A stretch of DNA of 64,000 bases from Lysobacter sp. Root76 (GCF_001428685.1 NZ_LMIK01000001.1:869695-933694), one strand, 5' to 3'. Counted from the stretch's first letter, positions 47,325 through 57,600 are shown. Numbers and translations are program-made. Notes: generated from the letters alone by a model not told the origin.

Positions 47325-47528
47325 TCATTCGACGATGAAGCTCACGCGCAGGTTGACCCGCCACTCGCTGACCGTGCCGTCGTCGTCGGTCACGACCTTG
47401 ATCTCGTTGACCCAGGCGCCCTTGATGTTCTTCACCGATTCGGCGCACTTCTTCAGTCCCGATTTGACCGCGTCCTCCATGCTGGTCTTGGAGGAGGCGT
47501 TGAGTTCGATGATCTTGGCGATCGCCAT
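47325..47528 (-). CDS. Dodecin family protein
   Basis: A 67-residue flavin-binding dodecamer-forming protein: MAIAKIIELNASSKTSMEDA, VKSGLKKCAESVKNIKGAWV, NEIKVVTDDDGTVSEWRVNL and RVSFIVE. The Trp at about 39 and the Gln/Asn-type residues are in the flavin pocket of the family, and the length is typical. Dodecins store riboflavin/FMN or CoA-like ligands. CAGGAGCACGCC provides a ribosome site before the ATG at 47528. Confidence 0.93.
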   Translation of the reverse strand: MAIAKIIELNASSKTSMEDAVKSGLKKCAESVKNIKGAWVNEIKVVTDDDGTVSEWRVNLRVSFIVE

Positions 47529-47642
47529 GGCGTGCTCCTGTCTGGCCGGCGCGCGGGCTTGCGGCCGGAACAGCGAGCCTAGGCCGGCCGGCGTTAAGGC
47601 GACGCAACAACTGCCGGGCGCCAATGCCGGGCCGCGGCTGGC

Positions 47643-47648
47643 TACAAT
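47643..47648 (+). promoter_or_regulatory. -10-like TACAAT six bases before the aroK start
   Basis: TACAAT is followed by CGCCGC and the aroK ATG. Transcription would be expected to start at or within one base of the A of the ATG. No -35 match or Shine-Dalgarno is visible. Confidence 0.55.
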
Positions 47649-47654
47649 CGCCGC

Positions 47655-48209
47655 ATGAATCCCGCGAGCAATCTGATCCTGGTGGGCCCGATGGGGGCCG
47701 GCAAGAGCTGTATCGGCCGCCGCCTGGCCGAGCGCTACGGCCTGCGCCTGGCCGACGCCGACCGCGAGATCGAGCAGCGCACCGGGACCACGGTCGCGAC
47801 CATCTTCGAATGCGAGGGCGAGGCCGGCTTCCGTGCCCGCGAGCGCGCCACCCTGGCCGAACTGCTGGCCGCGGACGGGCTGTTGCTGGCCACCGGCGGC
47901 GGCGCGGTGCTGGACCCGGACAGCCGCGCGCTGCTGCGCGAACGCGGCTATGTGGTGCACCTGCAAGTGAGCGTAGAGGCACAGTTGGAGCGCCTCGCGC
48001 GTGACCGTACTCGCCCCTTGCTCGCACGCGACGACCGCGAGGACGTGTTGCGCACGCTGTCCGCGCAACGCGCGCCGCTGTACGCCGACGTCGCCGACCT
48101 GCGCTTCGATACCGAACGCATGACCGCGGCCGAGGCCGCGGACAAGCTCGCCGACCAACTCGATATCCGCTGGCGCCGCCTTGCGCACGCGCACGGAGCC
48201 CCCGCATGA
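47655..48209 (+). CDS. aroK: Shikimate kinase
   Basis: A 184-residue kinase of the shikimate pathway. Walker A GPMGAGKS at 11-18; [11 protein letters not shown] holds the shikimate-binding Asp; [23 protein letters not shown] and the lid [12 protein letters not shown] complete the family pattern. It overlaps aroB by four bases (ATGA), the standard aroK-aroB order. Its ATG lies six bases after TACAAT, so it may be translated from a leaderless mRNA. Confidence 0.96.
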   Translation: MNPASNLILVGPMGAGKSCIGRRLAERYGLRLADADREIEQRTGTTVATIFECEGEAGFRARERATLAELLAADGLLLATGGGAVLDPDSRALLRERGYVVHLQVSVEAQLERLARDRTRPLLARDDREDVLRTLSAQRAPLYADVADLRFDTERMTAAEAADKLADQLDIRWRRLAHAHGAPA

Positions 48210-49327
48210 CCGCAGCGTCCACCCCCGTCCTGCATCACGTCAAAGTCTCCGGCGACGCGAGCTACGCGATCGACATCGGCCCCGGCCTGCTCGCGCAGGC
48301 CGAGCGCATCGCCGTGCACCTGCGCGGCCGCCATGCGCTGATCGTCAGCGACGGCAACGTCGCGCCGCTGTACGCCGATGCGCTGGAAACGGCGCTGCGC
48401 GCGGCCAAGCCGAAACTGGCGCTGGCGCGTTACGTGCTGCCGCCGGGCGAACACGAAAAGACCCTGGCCCGCTTCGGCGAATGCCTGGCCGCGCTGGCCC
48501 AGCTCGGCGCGACCCGCGACGCCACCGTGCTGGCGCTGGGCGGCGGCGTGGTCGGCGACCTGGCCGGTTTCGCCGCGGCCTGCTGGATGCGCGGCGTCGA
48601 CGTGGTGCAGCTGCCGACCACGCTGCTGGCGATGGTCGACTCCTCGGTCGGCGGCAAGACCGCGGTCGACCTGCCCAGCGGCAAGAACCTGGTCGGCGCC
48701 TTCCATGCACCGCGCGCGGTCTTCGCCGACACCTCGACCCTGCGCAGCCTGCCCGCGCGCGAACTGCGCGCCGGCCTGGCCGAAGTGGTGAAGTACGGCG
48801 CGATCTTCGACGACACGTTCCTGGACTGGCTGGAAGCGCATGCCGAAGCGCTGCTGGCCGGCGACGATGCGGCCCTGGCCCAGGCGATCGCACGCAGCTG
48901 CGTCTACAAGGCCGACGTGGTCGCGCGCGATCCCTACGAGCGCGGCGACCGCGCCCTGCTCAACTTCGGCCACACCTTCGGCCATGCGATCGAAACCGAA
49001 CAAGGCTATGCCGGCGCCACCGGCGACGGCCTCAACCACGGCGAAGCGGTCGCGGTCGGCATGGTCCTGGCGGCACGGCTGTCGGCCGAGCTGGGCATGG
49101 CCAGCGCCGCCGATGCGCAACGCCTGCGCGCCCTGCTCGAACGTTTCGGCCTGCCGACTGCGATTCCGGCCGGGCTCACGCCGGAAGCCCTGCTCGCGCG
49201 CATGCGCCTGGACAAGAAAGCCGACGCCGCCGGCCTGCGCTTCGTCCTCTGGGACCACGCCGGTCAGGCCCGGGTCGTCGCGGGCGTGGCCGACGAGACG
49301 GTACTGCGCGTACTCGCCAGCGGTTGA
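48206..49327 (+). CDS. aroB: 3-dehydroquinate synthase
   Basis: A 373-residue NAD- and Zn-dependent enzyme converting DAHP to 3-dehydroquinate. [102 protein letters not shown] and [12 protein letters not shown], with the zinc His/Glu residues, are all present. It is coupled to aroK by a four-base overlap. Confidence 0.97.
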   Translation: MTAASTPVLHHVKVSGDASYAIDIGPGLLAQAERIAVHLRGRHALIVSDGNVAPLYADALETALRAAKPKLALARYVLPPGEHEKTLARFGECLAALAQLGATRDATVLALGGGVVGDLAGFAAACWMRGVDVVQLPTTLLAMVDSSVGGKTAVDLPSGKNLVGAFHAPRAVFADTSTLRSLPARELRAGLAEVVKYGAIFDDTFLDWLEAHAEALLAGDDAALAQAIARSCVYKADVVARDPYERGDRALLNFGHTFGHAIETEQGYAGATGDGLNHGEAVAVGMVLAARLSAELGMASAADAQRLRALLERFGLPTAIPAGLTPEALLARMRLDKKADAAGLRFVLWDHAGQARVVAGVADETVLRVLASG

Positions 49328-49470
49328 GGCGGGCTGCCGCGGCGAGCGCCGCGCATCCGGCCTTGCCTGAGCGACGCCCGGGCCGCACAGTGCGCCACCG
49401 GCCTGCGAGGTCGGCGGGCCGCTGCCGCAACCGGCGGCCCCATCCGTTGCAGGCGCACAGGGGCGACCGC

Positions 49471-49920
49471 ATGAACTCGCAGTTCGAATTTCTCGACAAG
49501 CATCACTGCGCGACCGACTCGGCCCAGGTCGCGGCGCAAATCGCGTTCGAGCGCTACGGTCCCTTCCCGCGCACCCGCACCGCCGTGGTGATCTACGCCA
49601 TCGACTGGCAGGCCTGGACCGAATCCATCGCCCAGGTGGTGCGCGCCTATTCGGATCGCGGCGCGGGATCCGCGGCCGGCACGGCCACGCTGGACGCCGG
49701 AAAACGGCAATGGCGCATCGTCCTCACCGACATGCGCTTCGTCAGCGCCGGACGCTATTCGCAGGGCAGCGGCACGGTCTATCGGGTCAACGAGTATCGC
49801 GACGGCTCGGTCCAGGTGACGGCGACCGCGGTCGGCAATCCGCCGCAGCTGGGCGAGGTCGTGCACTTCGAGCATCTGTTCGGGACGCTGGTCGGTCCGG
49901 TCGAACTGCCGCCGCAGTAG
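49471..49920 (+). CDS. Unrecognised 149-residue protein
   Basis: A soluble protein MNSQFEFLDKHHCATDSAQV with no signal peptide or membrane segment. The second half predicts beta strands (QWRIVLTDMRFVSAGRYSQG, SGTVYRVNEYRDGSVQVTAT, VVHFEHLFGTLVGPVELPPQ). I do not recognise the family. The gene stands 143 bases after aroB with its own GGGCGACCGC leader; coding-type third-position GC supports it as real. A 9-bp hairpin follows. Confidence 0.6.
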   Translation: MNSQFEFLDKHHCATDSAQVAAQIAFERYGPFPRTRTAVVIYAIDWQAWTESIAQVVRAYSDRGAGSAAGTATLDAGKRQWRIVLTDMRFVSAGRYSQGSGTVYRVNEYRDGSVQVTATAVGNPPQLGEVVHFEHLFGTLVGPVELPPQ

Positions 49921-49980
49921 GGTTCGGAGCGCTTGGGGACGGTGGGAGTGGTGCGCTTCGCCTCCCAGCCCGCGCCTTGA

Positions 49981-50030
49981 CCCGACCGCACAGCGGTCGG
50001 GCGTTCAGTGCACGCGAGCCCATGGCTCGC
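49981..50030. terminator. Two hairpins between convergent genes
   Basis: CCCGACCGC-ACA-GCGGTCGGG (49981-50001) is a perfect 9-bp stem, and GCGAGCC-CAT-GGCTCGC (50014-50030) a 7-bp stem. They sit between the stop of the 149-residue gene and that of the isochorismatase gene. Neither has a T run, so they are candidate bidirectional, factor-dependent terminators. Confidence 0.45.
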
Positions 50031-50045
50031 TTGCGAGCGTCGCGC

Positions 50046-50678
50046 TTACGCCGCCGCCTTCACCCGCGCCAGCGCCCTTTGATTCGACGCATACGGATTG
50101 TCGAGGTACGGCGCCGCGTCGCTCGCGAGCGCGGCGATCCATTCGTCGGTGCCCAGCACCGCGGCGAAGCGGCTCTGGAACACCACCGAGAACACGCGAT
50201 GGATCTCTTCGGCGCTGGCCCGGCCGGCGCTGTTCTCGTACGACAGCGAGCCGCTGGCGTCGCTGAGGAACTCGACGTTCAGGCCCAGGTGCGCGGCTTC
50301 GAAGATGGTCGAGGCGTCGCAGTTGTGGGTCATGTAGCCGACCACCGTCAGGGTGTCGACGCCGTTGTGCGCGATCCAGTCCTTGAGGTCGGTACCGGTG
50401 AAGACGCTGGGCAGGTTCTTTTCGATGTAGTGATCGCGCGGACGCGAGGCGACCACCTCGTTGAGCTCCCAGGTCGGCGTGCCTTTGACGAACACCGGCG
50501 CATCCGGGCGCGCGGTGTTCTGCACCACCACCACCGGCACGCCGGCGGCGCGGGCGGCGTCCATGGCGCGGCCGATGTTGGGCAGGGTCTGGCTCACCGG
50601 CGGGTGCTCGATGAGCAGGCCGCCGCTGAAATATTCGTTCTGGACGTCGACGACGATCAGGGCGCGCTTGCGGGTCAT
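50046..50678 (-). CDS. Isochorismatase family cysteine hydrolase
   Basis: A 210-residue hydrolase of the isochorismatase/nicotinamidase fold. The triad is visible as Asp11 in LIVVDVQNEYF, a Lys in YIEKNLPSVFTGTDL and a Cys in VVGYMTHNCDAST (a variant of the usual C-V-x-x-T). The start at 50678 is preceded by TTAGGAGTTCC, a good ribosome site. It is divergent from a GlxA-type regulator, a common pairing in which the regulator controls the hydrolase. Substrate unknown. Confidence 0.9.
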   Translation of the reverse strand: MTRKRALIVVDVQNEYFSGGLLIEHPPVSQTLPNIGRAMDAARAAGVPVVVVQNTARPDAPVFVKGTPTWELNEVVASRPRDHYIEKNLPSVFTGTDLKDWIAHNGVDTLTVVGYMTHNCDASTIFEAAHLGLNVEFLSDASGSLSYENSAGRASAEEIHRVFSVVFQSRFAAVLGTDEWIAALASDAAPYLDNPYASNQRALARVKAAA

Positions 50679-50784
50679 GGCGGAACTCCTAAGTGATGAG
50701 AGGTGCGGGACGGGAAGAAGCTGACGACGCCTATGCTCCGCCTGGGCCGGAATCGCCGACAGTGGCCCGACTGCCAATATTCGA

Positions 50785-50790
50785 TAGAAT
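50785..50790 (+). promoter_or_regulatory. -10-like TAGAAT six bases before the GlxA-type regulator
   Basis: TAGAAT then CGGGCC then ATG. The nine bases AATCGGGCC recur exactly before the WGR gene (51792-51800). Confidence 0.5.
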
Positions 50791-50796
50791 CGGGCC

Positions 50797-51750
50797 ATGA
50801 ATCCCGACACCATCGCCGTGGTCGCCTTCGACCGCATCAGCCCCTTCCACCTCTCGGTGCCCTGCATCGTGTTCGAGGACCGCGGTTTCGACGGCCAGCC
50901 GCGCTTCGAGCTGCGGGTCTGCGCGGCCGAACCCGGGCCGCTGCGCACCCAGGCCGGTTTCAGCATCGGACCCGAACACGGCCTGGAGGGCCTGGACGAT
51001 GCCGGGGTGGTGATCGTGCCGTCCTGGCGCAACGCCGACGAACGCCCGCCCGAACCGCTGCTGCAAGCCCTGCGCCGGGCCCACGCACGCGGCGCGCAGA
51101 TCGTCGGCCTGTGCCTGGGCGCCTACGTGCTGGCCGAGGCCGGCCTGCTCGACGGCCGCCGCGCCACCACCCACTGGCATTGGAGCGAGCATTTCGCGCG
51201 CCGCTATCCGCAGGTAGGGCTGCAGTGGGACGTGCTCTATGTCGAAGACGGCGAGCTGACCACCTCGGCCGGGACCGCGGCCGCGCTGGACTGCTGCCTG
51301 CACCTGCTGCGCCGGCGCTGCGGCGCCGAACTCGCCAGCCGGGTCGCGCGGCGCCTGGTCGTGGCCCCGCACCGCCAGGGCGGGCAGGCCCAGTACATCG
51401 AACAGCCGGTGCCGGCCTCGGCCCAGGACGAGCGCCTGTCGGGCGTGCTGAGCTGGGCGCTGGCGCATCTGGACCAGCCGCACAGCCTGGACGCGCTGGC
51501 CGAACGCGCGCTGATGAGCCGACGCAGCTTCACCCGCCGGTTCCGCCAGACCACCGGCACCACGGTCGCGCAGTGGCTGCTGAGCCAGCGCCTGGCGCGG
51601 GCGCAACGCCTGCTGGAAACCACCGACCGCGCGGTCGAGGCGATCGCCGCCGACACCGGCTTCGGCTCGGCGGTGTCGCTGCGCCAGCGCTTCGCCGCCG
51701 CGCTCAAGACCTCGCCTTCGGCCTACCGGCGCGACTTCCGCGGCGCCTGA
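50797..51750 (+). CDS. GlxA-type transcriptional regulator (DJ-1/PfpI plus AraC)
   Basis: A 317-residue two-domain regulator. The N-terminal DJ-1/PfpI-like domain (about 5-185) includes GAQIVGLCLGAYVLAEAGLL with a Cys at the nucleophile-elbow position and the RATTHWHW pattern. The C-terminal AraC/XylS domain (about 215-315) has two helix-turn-helices, with LDALAERALMSRRSFTRRFR and AIAADTGFGSAVSLRQRF. It probably controls the divergent isochorismatase-like hydrolase gene 118 bases away. A TAGAAT hexamer lies six bases upstream. Confidence 0.92.
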   Translation: MNPDTIAVVAFDRISPFHLSVPCIVFEDRGFDGQPRFELRVCAAEPGPLRTQAGFSIGPEHGLEGLDDAGVVIVPSWRNADERPPEPLLQALRRAHARGAQIVGLCLGAYVLAEAGLLDGRRATTHWHWSEHFARRYPQVGLQWDVLYVEDGELTTSAGTAAALDCCLHLLRRRCGAELASRVARRLVVAPHRQGGQAQYIEQPVPASAQDERLSGVLSWALAHLDQPHSLDALAERALMSRRSFTRRFRQTTGTTVAQWLLSQRLARAQRLLETTDRAVEAIAADTGFGSAVSLRQRFAAALKTSPSAYRRDFRGA

Positions 51751-51788
51751 ACCCCGCCGCGACGCCGCCTGCCGCTACGACATATAGC

Positions 51789-51794
51789 TACAAT
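51789..51794 (+). promoter_or_regulatory. -10-like TACAAT six bases before the WGR gene
   Basis: TACAAT then CGGGCC then GTG, in the AT-rich word ACATATAGCTACAAT. The 38-base gap to the GlxA-type gene leaves little room for a separate leader. Confidence 0.5.
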
Positions 51795-51800
51795 CGGGCC

Positions 51801-52055
51801 GTGCGCCTGCTCCTACAACAACGCCCCGACGGCCGCGAAGCCCCGCGCTTCGTGCAACTGATGCTGCAGCCCGACCTGCTCGGCGGCTGGGCGCTGGTGC
51901 GCGAAACCGGCCAGATCGGCGGCCGCAGCACGCTGCGCCGGGAGCAGTTCATGGATCGCGACAGCGCCTTGGCCGCGCTGGAAAAGGCGCGCGACCAGCA
52001 GTTGAAGCGCGGCTTCCATCTGATGTTCGCGCAGGGCGCGGAAGCGCCCAAGTAA
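51801..52055 (+). CDS. Stand-alone WGR domain protein
   Basis: An 84-residue protein that is essentially one WGR domain: RFVQLMLQPDLLGGWALVRE, then TGQIGGRSTLRREQFMDRDS, ALAALEKARDQQLKRGF. WGR domains bind DNA ends or nucleic acid in PARPs and regulators; small single-domain versions are common in proteobacteria, function untested. The GTG start is chosen because it aligns with the domain and lies six bases after TACAAT. It does not show an obvious partner gene. Confidence 0.82.
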   Translation: MRLLLQQRPDGREAPRFVQLMLQPDLLGGWALVRETGQIGGRSTLRREQFMDRDSALAALEKARDQQLKRGFHLMFAQGAEAPK

Positions 52056-52234
52056 GCGCCGGCCCCGCCCCGCCGTCCGAATCGGGCAGTACCGTGCGCA
52101 ACAGAAACGACGGAGGCTCCGTCCGCCGCCTGAGCGCTGCCGACGGCATGGCGGCGAGTCTTCAGACCGGGTCGGCACCGCAACAGAACACAGCAACACC
52201 CCTGTCCGGCTCGCGCCGCACCCCGCCGGGCCGC

Positions 52235-52240
52235 GATAAT
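52235..52240 (+). promoter_or_regulatory. Candidate -10 element for hemE
   Basis: GATAAT is the AT-rich hexamer in the 223-base spacer and lies 38 bases before the hemE ATG. The rest of the spacer (52056-52278) shows no gene. Confidence 0.4.
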
Positions 52241-52278
52241 GCGCCCCCGAACCGACGCCCCACGCACCAGGACCCCGA

Positions 52279-53361
52279 ATGACCGCTCCCCACACCACGC
52301 CCGCCAACGACCGATTCCTGCGCGCCCTGCGCCGCGAGCCGGTCGACCGCACCCCGGTGTGGCTGATGCGCCAGGCCGGCCGCTACCTGCCCGAGTACCG
52401 CGCCACCCGCGCCCAGGCCGGCAGCTTCCTCAACCTGGCCAAGAATCCCGAACTGGCCTGCGAAGTCACCCTGCAACCGCTGCGCCGCTTCCCGCTGGAC
52501 GCCGCGATCCTGTTCTCCGACATCCTCACCGTGCCCGACGCGATGGGCCTGGGCCTGTACTTCGCCGACGGCGAAGGCCCGAAGTTCGAGCGTCCGATCC
52601 GCAGCGCCGCCGACATCGACCGCCTGGCCGTGCCGGACATGGAAGGCGAGCTGCGCTATGTGATGGACGCCGTGCGCACGATCCGCCGCGAACTCGACGG
52701 CTCGGTGCCGCTGATCGGTTTCTCCGGTAGCCCCTGGACCATCGCCTGCTACATGGTCGAAGGCGGCGGCAGCGACAACTATTCCAAGGTCAAGGCGCTG
52801 GCGCTCAACGAGCCGGCGGCGATGCACAAGCTGCTGGGCGTGGTCACCGACGCGGTGATCGCCTACCTCAAGGCCCAGCACGCGGCCGGCGCGCAGGCGC
52901 TGCAGGTGTTCGACACCTGGGGCGGCGTGCTGTCGCCGTCCATGTACCGCGAGTTCTCGCTGCGCTACCTGCAGCGCATCGCCGCCGAGCTGCCGCGCGG
53001 CGAAGGCGCGGCGCGCGCGCCGCTGATCCTGTTCGGCAAGGGCAACGATCCGTATCTGGAAGACCTCGCCGCCAGCGGCGCCGAAGCGGTCGGCGTCGAC
53101 TGGACCATTGGTCTGGGCGACACCGCGCGCCGCATCGGCGGCCGCGTCGCGATCCAGGGCAACCTGGATCCGGTCACCCTGTACGCCACGCCCGCGGCGA
53201 TCCGCAGCGAAGTCGGCCGCGCCCTGGACGACTACCGCGACGGCAACGGCGGTTCGCGCGAGGGCCACGTGTTCAACCTCGGCCACGGCCTGTCGCCGGA
53301 CATGAGCCCCGACCACGTCGCGGCCATGGTCAGCGCGGTGCACGAACTCAGCGCGCGCTGA
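52279..53361 (+). CDS. hemE: Uroporphyrinogen decarboxylase
   Basis: A 360-residue heme-pathway enzyme converting uroporphyrinogen III to coproporphyrinogen [103 protein letters not shown] and [17 protein letters not shown] are family signatures, with the substrate Asp in ILFSDI. A strong bidirectional terminator lies 23 bases after the stop. Confidence 0.97.
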   Translation: MTAPHTTPANDRFLRALRREPVDRTPVWLMRQAGRYLPEYRATRAQAGSFLNLAKNPELACEVTLQPLRRFPLDAAILFSDILTVPDAMGLGLYFADGEGPKFERPIRSAADIDRLAVPDMEGELRYVMDAVRTIRRELDGSVPLIGFSGSPWTIACYMVEGGGSDNYSKVKALALNEPAAMHKLLGVVTDAVIAYLKAQHAAGAQALQVFDTWGGVLSPSMYREFSLRYLQRIAAELPRGEGAARAPLILFGKGNDPYLEDLAASGAEAVGVDWTIGLGDTARRIGGRVAIQGNLDPVTLYATPAAIRSEVGRALDDYRDGNGGSREGHVFNLGHGLSPDMSPDHVAAMVSAVHELSAR

Positions 53362-53383
53362 TCCTGGCCGCCGGGCGGTAAAG

Positions 53384-53412
53384 AAAAAAGCCGGCGCATG
53401 CGCCGGCTTTTT
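53384..53412. terminator. Bidirectional rho-independent terminator
   Basis: AGCCGGCGCATGCGCCGGCT (53389-53408) is a perfect 20-base palindrome, flanked by AAAAAA on the left and TTTT on the right. It ends hemE on the plus strand and the exported protein gene on the minus strand. Confidence 0.92.
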
Positions 53413-53445
53413 CGTGTCCGCGTTTCCAGCGCCCGCGTGCGGCGC

Positions 53446-54459
53446 TCAGCCGACGTCGATCTTGTTGCTGCGCAGCCGCCGCGACGGATCCGCCGGCGCG
53501 TCGCTGGGCACGCTGTATTCCAGTCGGATCTCGCGCATGTCCTTCGGTACCGACTGCTCGATGTCTTCGGGCGGCTCGCAGCCCGGGAGCAGGCGCTTGC
53601 CCAGGCCCATGCCGATCATCATCAAGGCCTGCGCCTCGTCCGACTGGGGTTCGCGCGCGAGCACCCGGTCGCCCATCAGATACGCGCTGTCGCGGCCGTC
53701 CTTGGATACCGACGACACCGCGCCGCTGGGTTTGGGCGCGCCGGCTTCGAGCTTTTCGATCGGCAGCGGATTCCAGCAGCGGCCGGTGCTGGCCACGGTC
53801 AAGCGTGCGGACAGATCGGCCATGAACTCCTCCAGCGAACCGCGCGCCTGCTCGCGCGACGCCGCCTTGGCCGCGACGCTGTAGCGGCCCTTGATCAGGT
53901 ACATGCGATCGAGCTGCAAGGTCATCGCCGAACTCTTGCGTTCGCCCTGGCTGTCGAAGCCCAGGTCCAGCGAACGCCCGCTCAGCGCGGCGCCGTTGCG
54001 GCGCGCGTAGGCGAAGTCGCGCAGCTCGCCCATCTCCATCGCTTCGTAGCCGCCGGACTGTTTGCCGATCTGCGCGAGCGCATCGCGCTCCTCGCGCGCG
54101 ATCTGCTCGAACTCGCTCGGCGTCAGCAGGCCCGCGGGATAGAAATAGACGTCGATCCAGCGGTCGCTGCGGTTGCTCAGCGCGTAGCGCACCGAGACGC
54201 CGAACTCCTGCCGATCGAAGCGGTGTTCGTCGACCGCCTGCCACTTGCCCAGGCGCAGCGGATAGACCACGCGGGTCTCGCGCAGAAAGCCGCCCAACAG
54301 CGGGATCGCCGGTTCCTTGGCGGCGCCGGCGGGCGCGCTCGACGTCACGCTCGCGGTAGTGGTGTCGGCAGCGATCGCCGCGCCCGGCGCCGACGCGAGC
54401 GCCAAGGCCCAGCCGACGGCCACTGCGCAGGCACCTGCGCGAACTTGCTTACCGATCAT
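53446..54459 (-). CDS. Exported protein of unknown function
   Basis: I start at 54459 (MIGKQVRAGACAVAVGWALA), giving a signal peptide ending AAIAA and 337 residues; ten more codons are open upstream. The mature protein includes LRETRVVYPLRLGKWQAVDE, RSDRWIDVYFYPAGLLTPSE, DLGFDSQGERKSSAMTL and MMIGMGLGKRLLPGCEPP. One family-like trait is a single Cys pair (GRCWNP and PGCEPP). I do not recognise the family; it is presumably periplasmic. It lies between hemE (convergent) and the hybrid kinase (same strand, downstream of it). Confidence 0.7.
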   Translation of the reverse strand: MIGKQVRAGACAVAVGWALALASAPGAAIAADTTTASVTSSAPAGAAKEPAIPLLGGFLRETRVVYPLRLGKWQAVDEHRFDRQEFGVSVRYALSNRSDRWIDVYFYPAGLLTPSEFEQIAREERDALAQIGKQSGGYEAMEMGELRDFAYARRNGAALSGRSLDLGFDSQGERKSSAMTLQLDRMYLIKGRYSVAAKAASREQARGSLEEFMADLSARLTVASTGRCWNPLPIEKLEAGAPKPSGAVSSVSKDGRDSAYLMGDRVLAREPQSDEAQALMMIGMGLGKRLLPGCEPPEDIEQSVPKDMREIRLEYSVPSDAPADPSRRLRSNKIDVG

Positions 54460-54619
54460 CGCCGCCACCCCGACTCCGCTGCACGCCATCGCGCCCGACC
54501 CTATTCCAACCCGACCCCAACCCTATTCCGTCGCGATGTTCCATCGCGATCATGCGCCGCTTCCGCGCCGCCGGCCAGTCCATGCGGCGCGGAAGGATAT
54601 TCCGCCCACCGCGCCGCCT

Positions 54620-57600
54620 TCACCGCGCCGGCGGCAGCGCGACATCGAGCACCGCGGCCAGCAGCGAGCCGGTCACCGGTTTACGCAGGAAGCAGTCGAA
54701 ACCGGCCGCGACCGCCTGCGGCTCGGCCTCGGCATCGGCGCGCGCGGTGACCGCGATCAGCGGCCGCGCATAGCCCTGGGCGCGCAACTGGCGCGCCAGG
54801 TCCAGGCCATTCAGGCCGGGCAGGTCCAGATCCAGCAGCGCGGCGTCGTAATTCGCGGTGGCGATCTCGGTCAGCGCGGCCAGGCCATTGCCGACATGGG
54901 TGACCCGATGCCCCTGCACGCGCAGCAGCCCGGCGAGGACCTGGGCCACGGTCGGGTCGTCCTCGACCAGCAGCAGCGCCAGCGGCGCGCGCCGCGATTC
55001 GCCGACCCGGTCGGGGGCGGTCGCGCCGCCGCCGACGATCGCCGCCGGCAGCGGCAGTTCGAACGAGAAGCGCGCGCCCTCGCCCAGGGTGCTCTCGACC
55101 ACGATCCGACCATTCATTGCCGCCGCCAGTTCCTGGCAGATCGCCAGGCCCAGGCCGCTGCCGCCATAGCGCACCGCGGTGCGCACGCCTTCGGCCTGCT
55201 CGAAACGGCGGAACAAACGCGACTTCTGCTCCTCGTCCAGGCCCGGCCCGGTGTCGGCGACCTCGAAGCGCACGCCCTGCGGCGCCAGCACCGACACCCG
55301 CAGCCAGACCTTGCCGCGCTCGGTGAACTTGATCGCGTTGCCGAGCAGGTTGAGCAGGATCTGCCGCACCCGGTGCGGATCGCCGCGCAGGCCGCGCGGC
55401 ACGTCTTTCGCGACATCCAGTTCGAATTCGAGCCCGCGCTTGCGCGCCAGCGGCGCCATCAACGCGCTCGCGTCCTCGACCAGCACGCGCAGATCGAAGG
55501 CTTCGTCGGTCAGTTCGAGCTTGCCCGATTCGATCCGGGCCAGATCCAGGGCGTCGTTGACCAGGCGCAGCAGGTGCTTGCCGGCGCGCTGGATCGATTC
55601 GGTGTAGCCGCGCTGCTGCTGATCCAGCGGCGTATCCAGCAACAGCTCGCTCATGCCGAGCACGCCGGTCATCGGCGTGCGCACTTCGTGGCCGAGCGTG
55701 GCCAGGAACCGGGTCTTGGCCAGCGAGGCCTGCTTGGCGATCTCGCGTTCGTGCTCGGCGGCCTGCCAGTCCAGCCTGCGCTTCAGGCGCCGGCGGTAGC
55801 GGTCGGCCGCCCACCACGCGCCGAGGATGATCAGGCCGACCAGCGCCGCCAGCGCCGGCGGCGTGCGCCACCACGGCGGCTGCACGGTCAGCGAAAACTG
55901 GCGCGACTGCGACCAGATGCCGTCGGCGTTGGCCGCCTGCACTTCCATCCGGTAGCTGCCCGGTTCCAGTTTCGAGAACACGCGCTCGCCGTTGGCGGGT
56001 TGGATCACCCAGTCCGGGTCGTAGCCGTGCAGACGGAAACGGTAGCGGTGCGATTGCAGATCGACGAAGGACAGCAGGCGCGCCGACACGCGCAGGTCGC
56101 GGTCCTGCGGTCCCAACACCACCGGGCGGTCGGGATCGAGCTTGAATTCGTCCTCGTCGCGGCGGTAGCTCAGGGTTTCGATCACCAGCCGCGGCGCCTT
56201 GGCCTCGCCGAACGCGCGTCCGGCGTCGAACAGGACCACACCGTCCATGGTGCTGGCGACCGCGATGCCGGAACGGGTGAGCAGCGGATTGCGTTCGGTG
56301 AACTCCTGGCTGGGCAGGCCGTCGCGCATGCCGTAGATGCGCAGCCGCTCGCGGCGCTGGTTCCAGCAGATCAGGCCGCGGCGCGTGGTCAGCCAGACGT
56401 TGTCGCCCCAGGCCAGCACGCCGCCGGATTCGGTCGCGGGCAGGCCTTCGTCGCCGCTGACGCGCTTGAGCAGGCGCAGCCCGCGGCCATCCCAGGCGTA
56501 CTGTTCCAGCGCTTCTAGCCGATGCAGCCAGAGCCGGTCCTTGCCGGCCATGGCGAAGCCGAACACGCGGCCTTCGGGACCGCCGGGCAAGGCGTCGAAG
56601 CGGCGCGTGCGGACGTTCCAGCGCGACAGGCCGTTGGGCCCGGCCATCCACAGCGCGCCATCCGGGCCGACCTCGATCTGCTCGATGTAGAGCGTGCTGA
56701 CGCCACGCTCGTCCTCCGGCTTCACCGCCAGTTGCACCCGGCCTTCGCTGTCGCGCATCTGCAGGGACGGCGGCATGTAAGAGACCCAGACGTTGCCGTC
56801 GGGGGTCTCGACCAGTTGGTCCGGAATATCGCTGAAGGTGGCGTCGCGCGGCGAAGTGACGGTCCAGTCGCGCACCGGACCGCCGTCCTCGGGCACGCGC
56901 GCCAGTCCGAGCGTGCTGCCGAACCACATCACGCCCCGGCGCGTTTCCATCACCGAGTACAAGGCGGCGTCGGCCAGCAGCGGCACCGCCAGCGAATGCG
57001 AGCGGCCGTCGCCCAGATCGAGGCGATCGATCACGCCGCGCTCGCCGACCATCCATACATTGCCGTCGCGGGCCGGGGCCAGATCGCGCATGTAGGCCAC
57101 GCGCGGCGCACCCGGGCGGCCGGTGCCGGGCTTGAGCACGGTGAACTGGCGCCAGTTCGGCGCGAGGTAGGCCACGCCCTTCTCCTCGGTCGCGAACCAC
57201 CAGCCGCCTTCGTGATCCTGGAGCAGATCGAGCGTGTTGATCTGCGCGATGGCGACGTCGCCCGCCAGCGGCGTGAGCCGTCCACCCAGCACGCGACGCA
57301 GGCCGCGATGGGTCGCGACCCAGTAGTTGCCGGGGCCGTCGCCGACCACGCCGTAGACGCCGGTCTTGTCGCCCGGCGCGAACCACGGCTTCTGCTCGAT
57401 GCGGCCGTCGGGCGTGCGCCGAAACGCGCGCAAGCCGGCGCCGATCCACAGCGAACCGTCGTCCGCCGGCGACAGCGCGGTGACCCAGGCGCCGCTGATG
57501 CCCGGATGCGCGACCGTGCGGAAACGCGTGCCGTCCCAATAGCCCAGGCCGGTGGTGGTGCCGACCCAGAGCCTGCCGGCGCTGTCGGTCTTCAAGGTCC

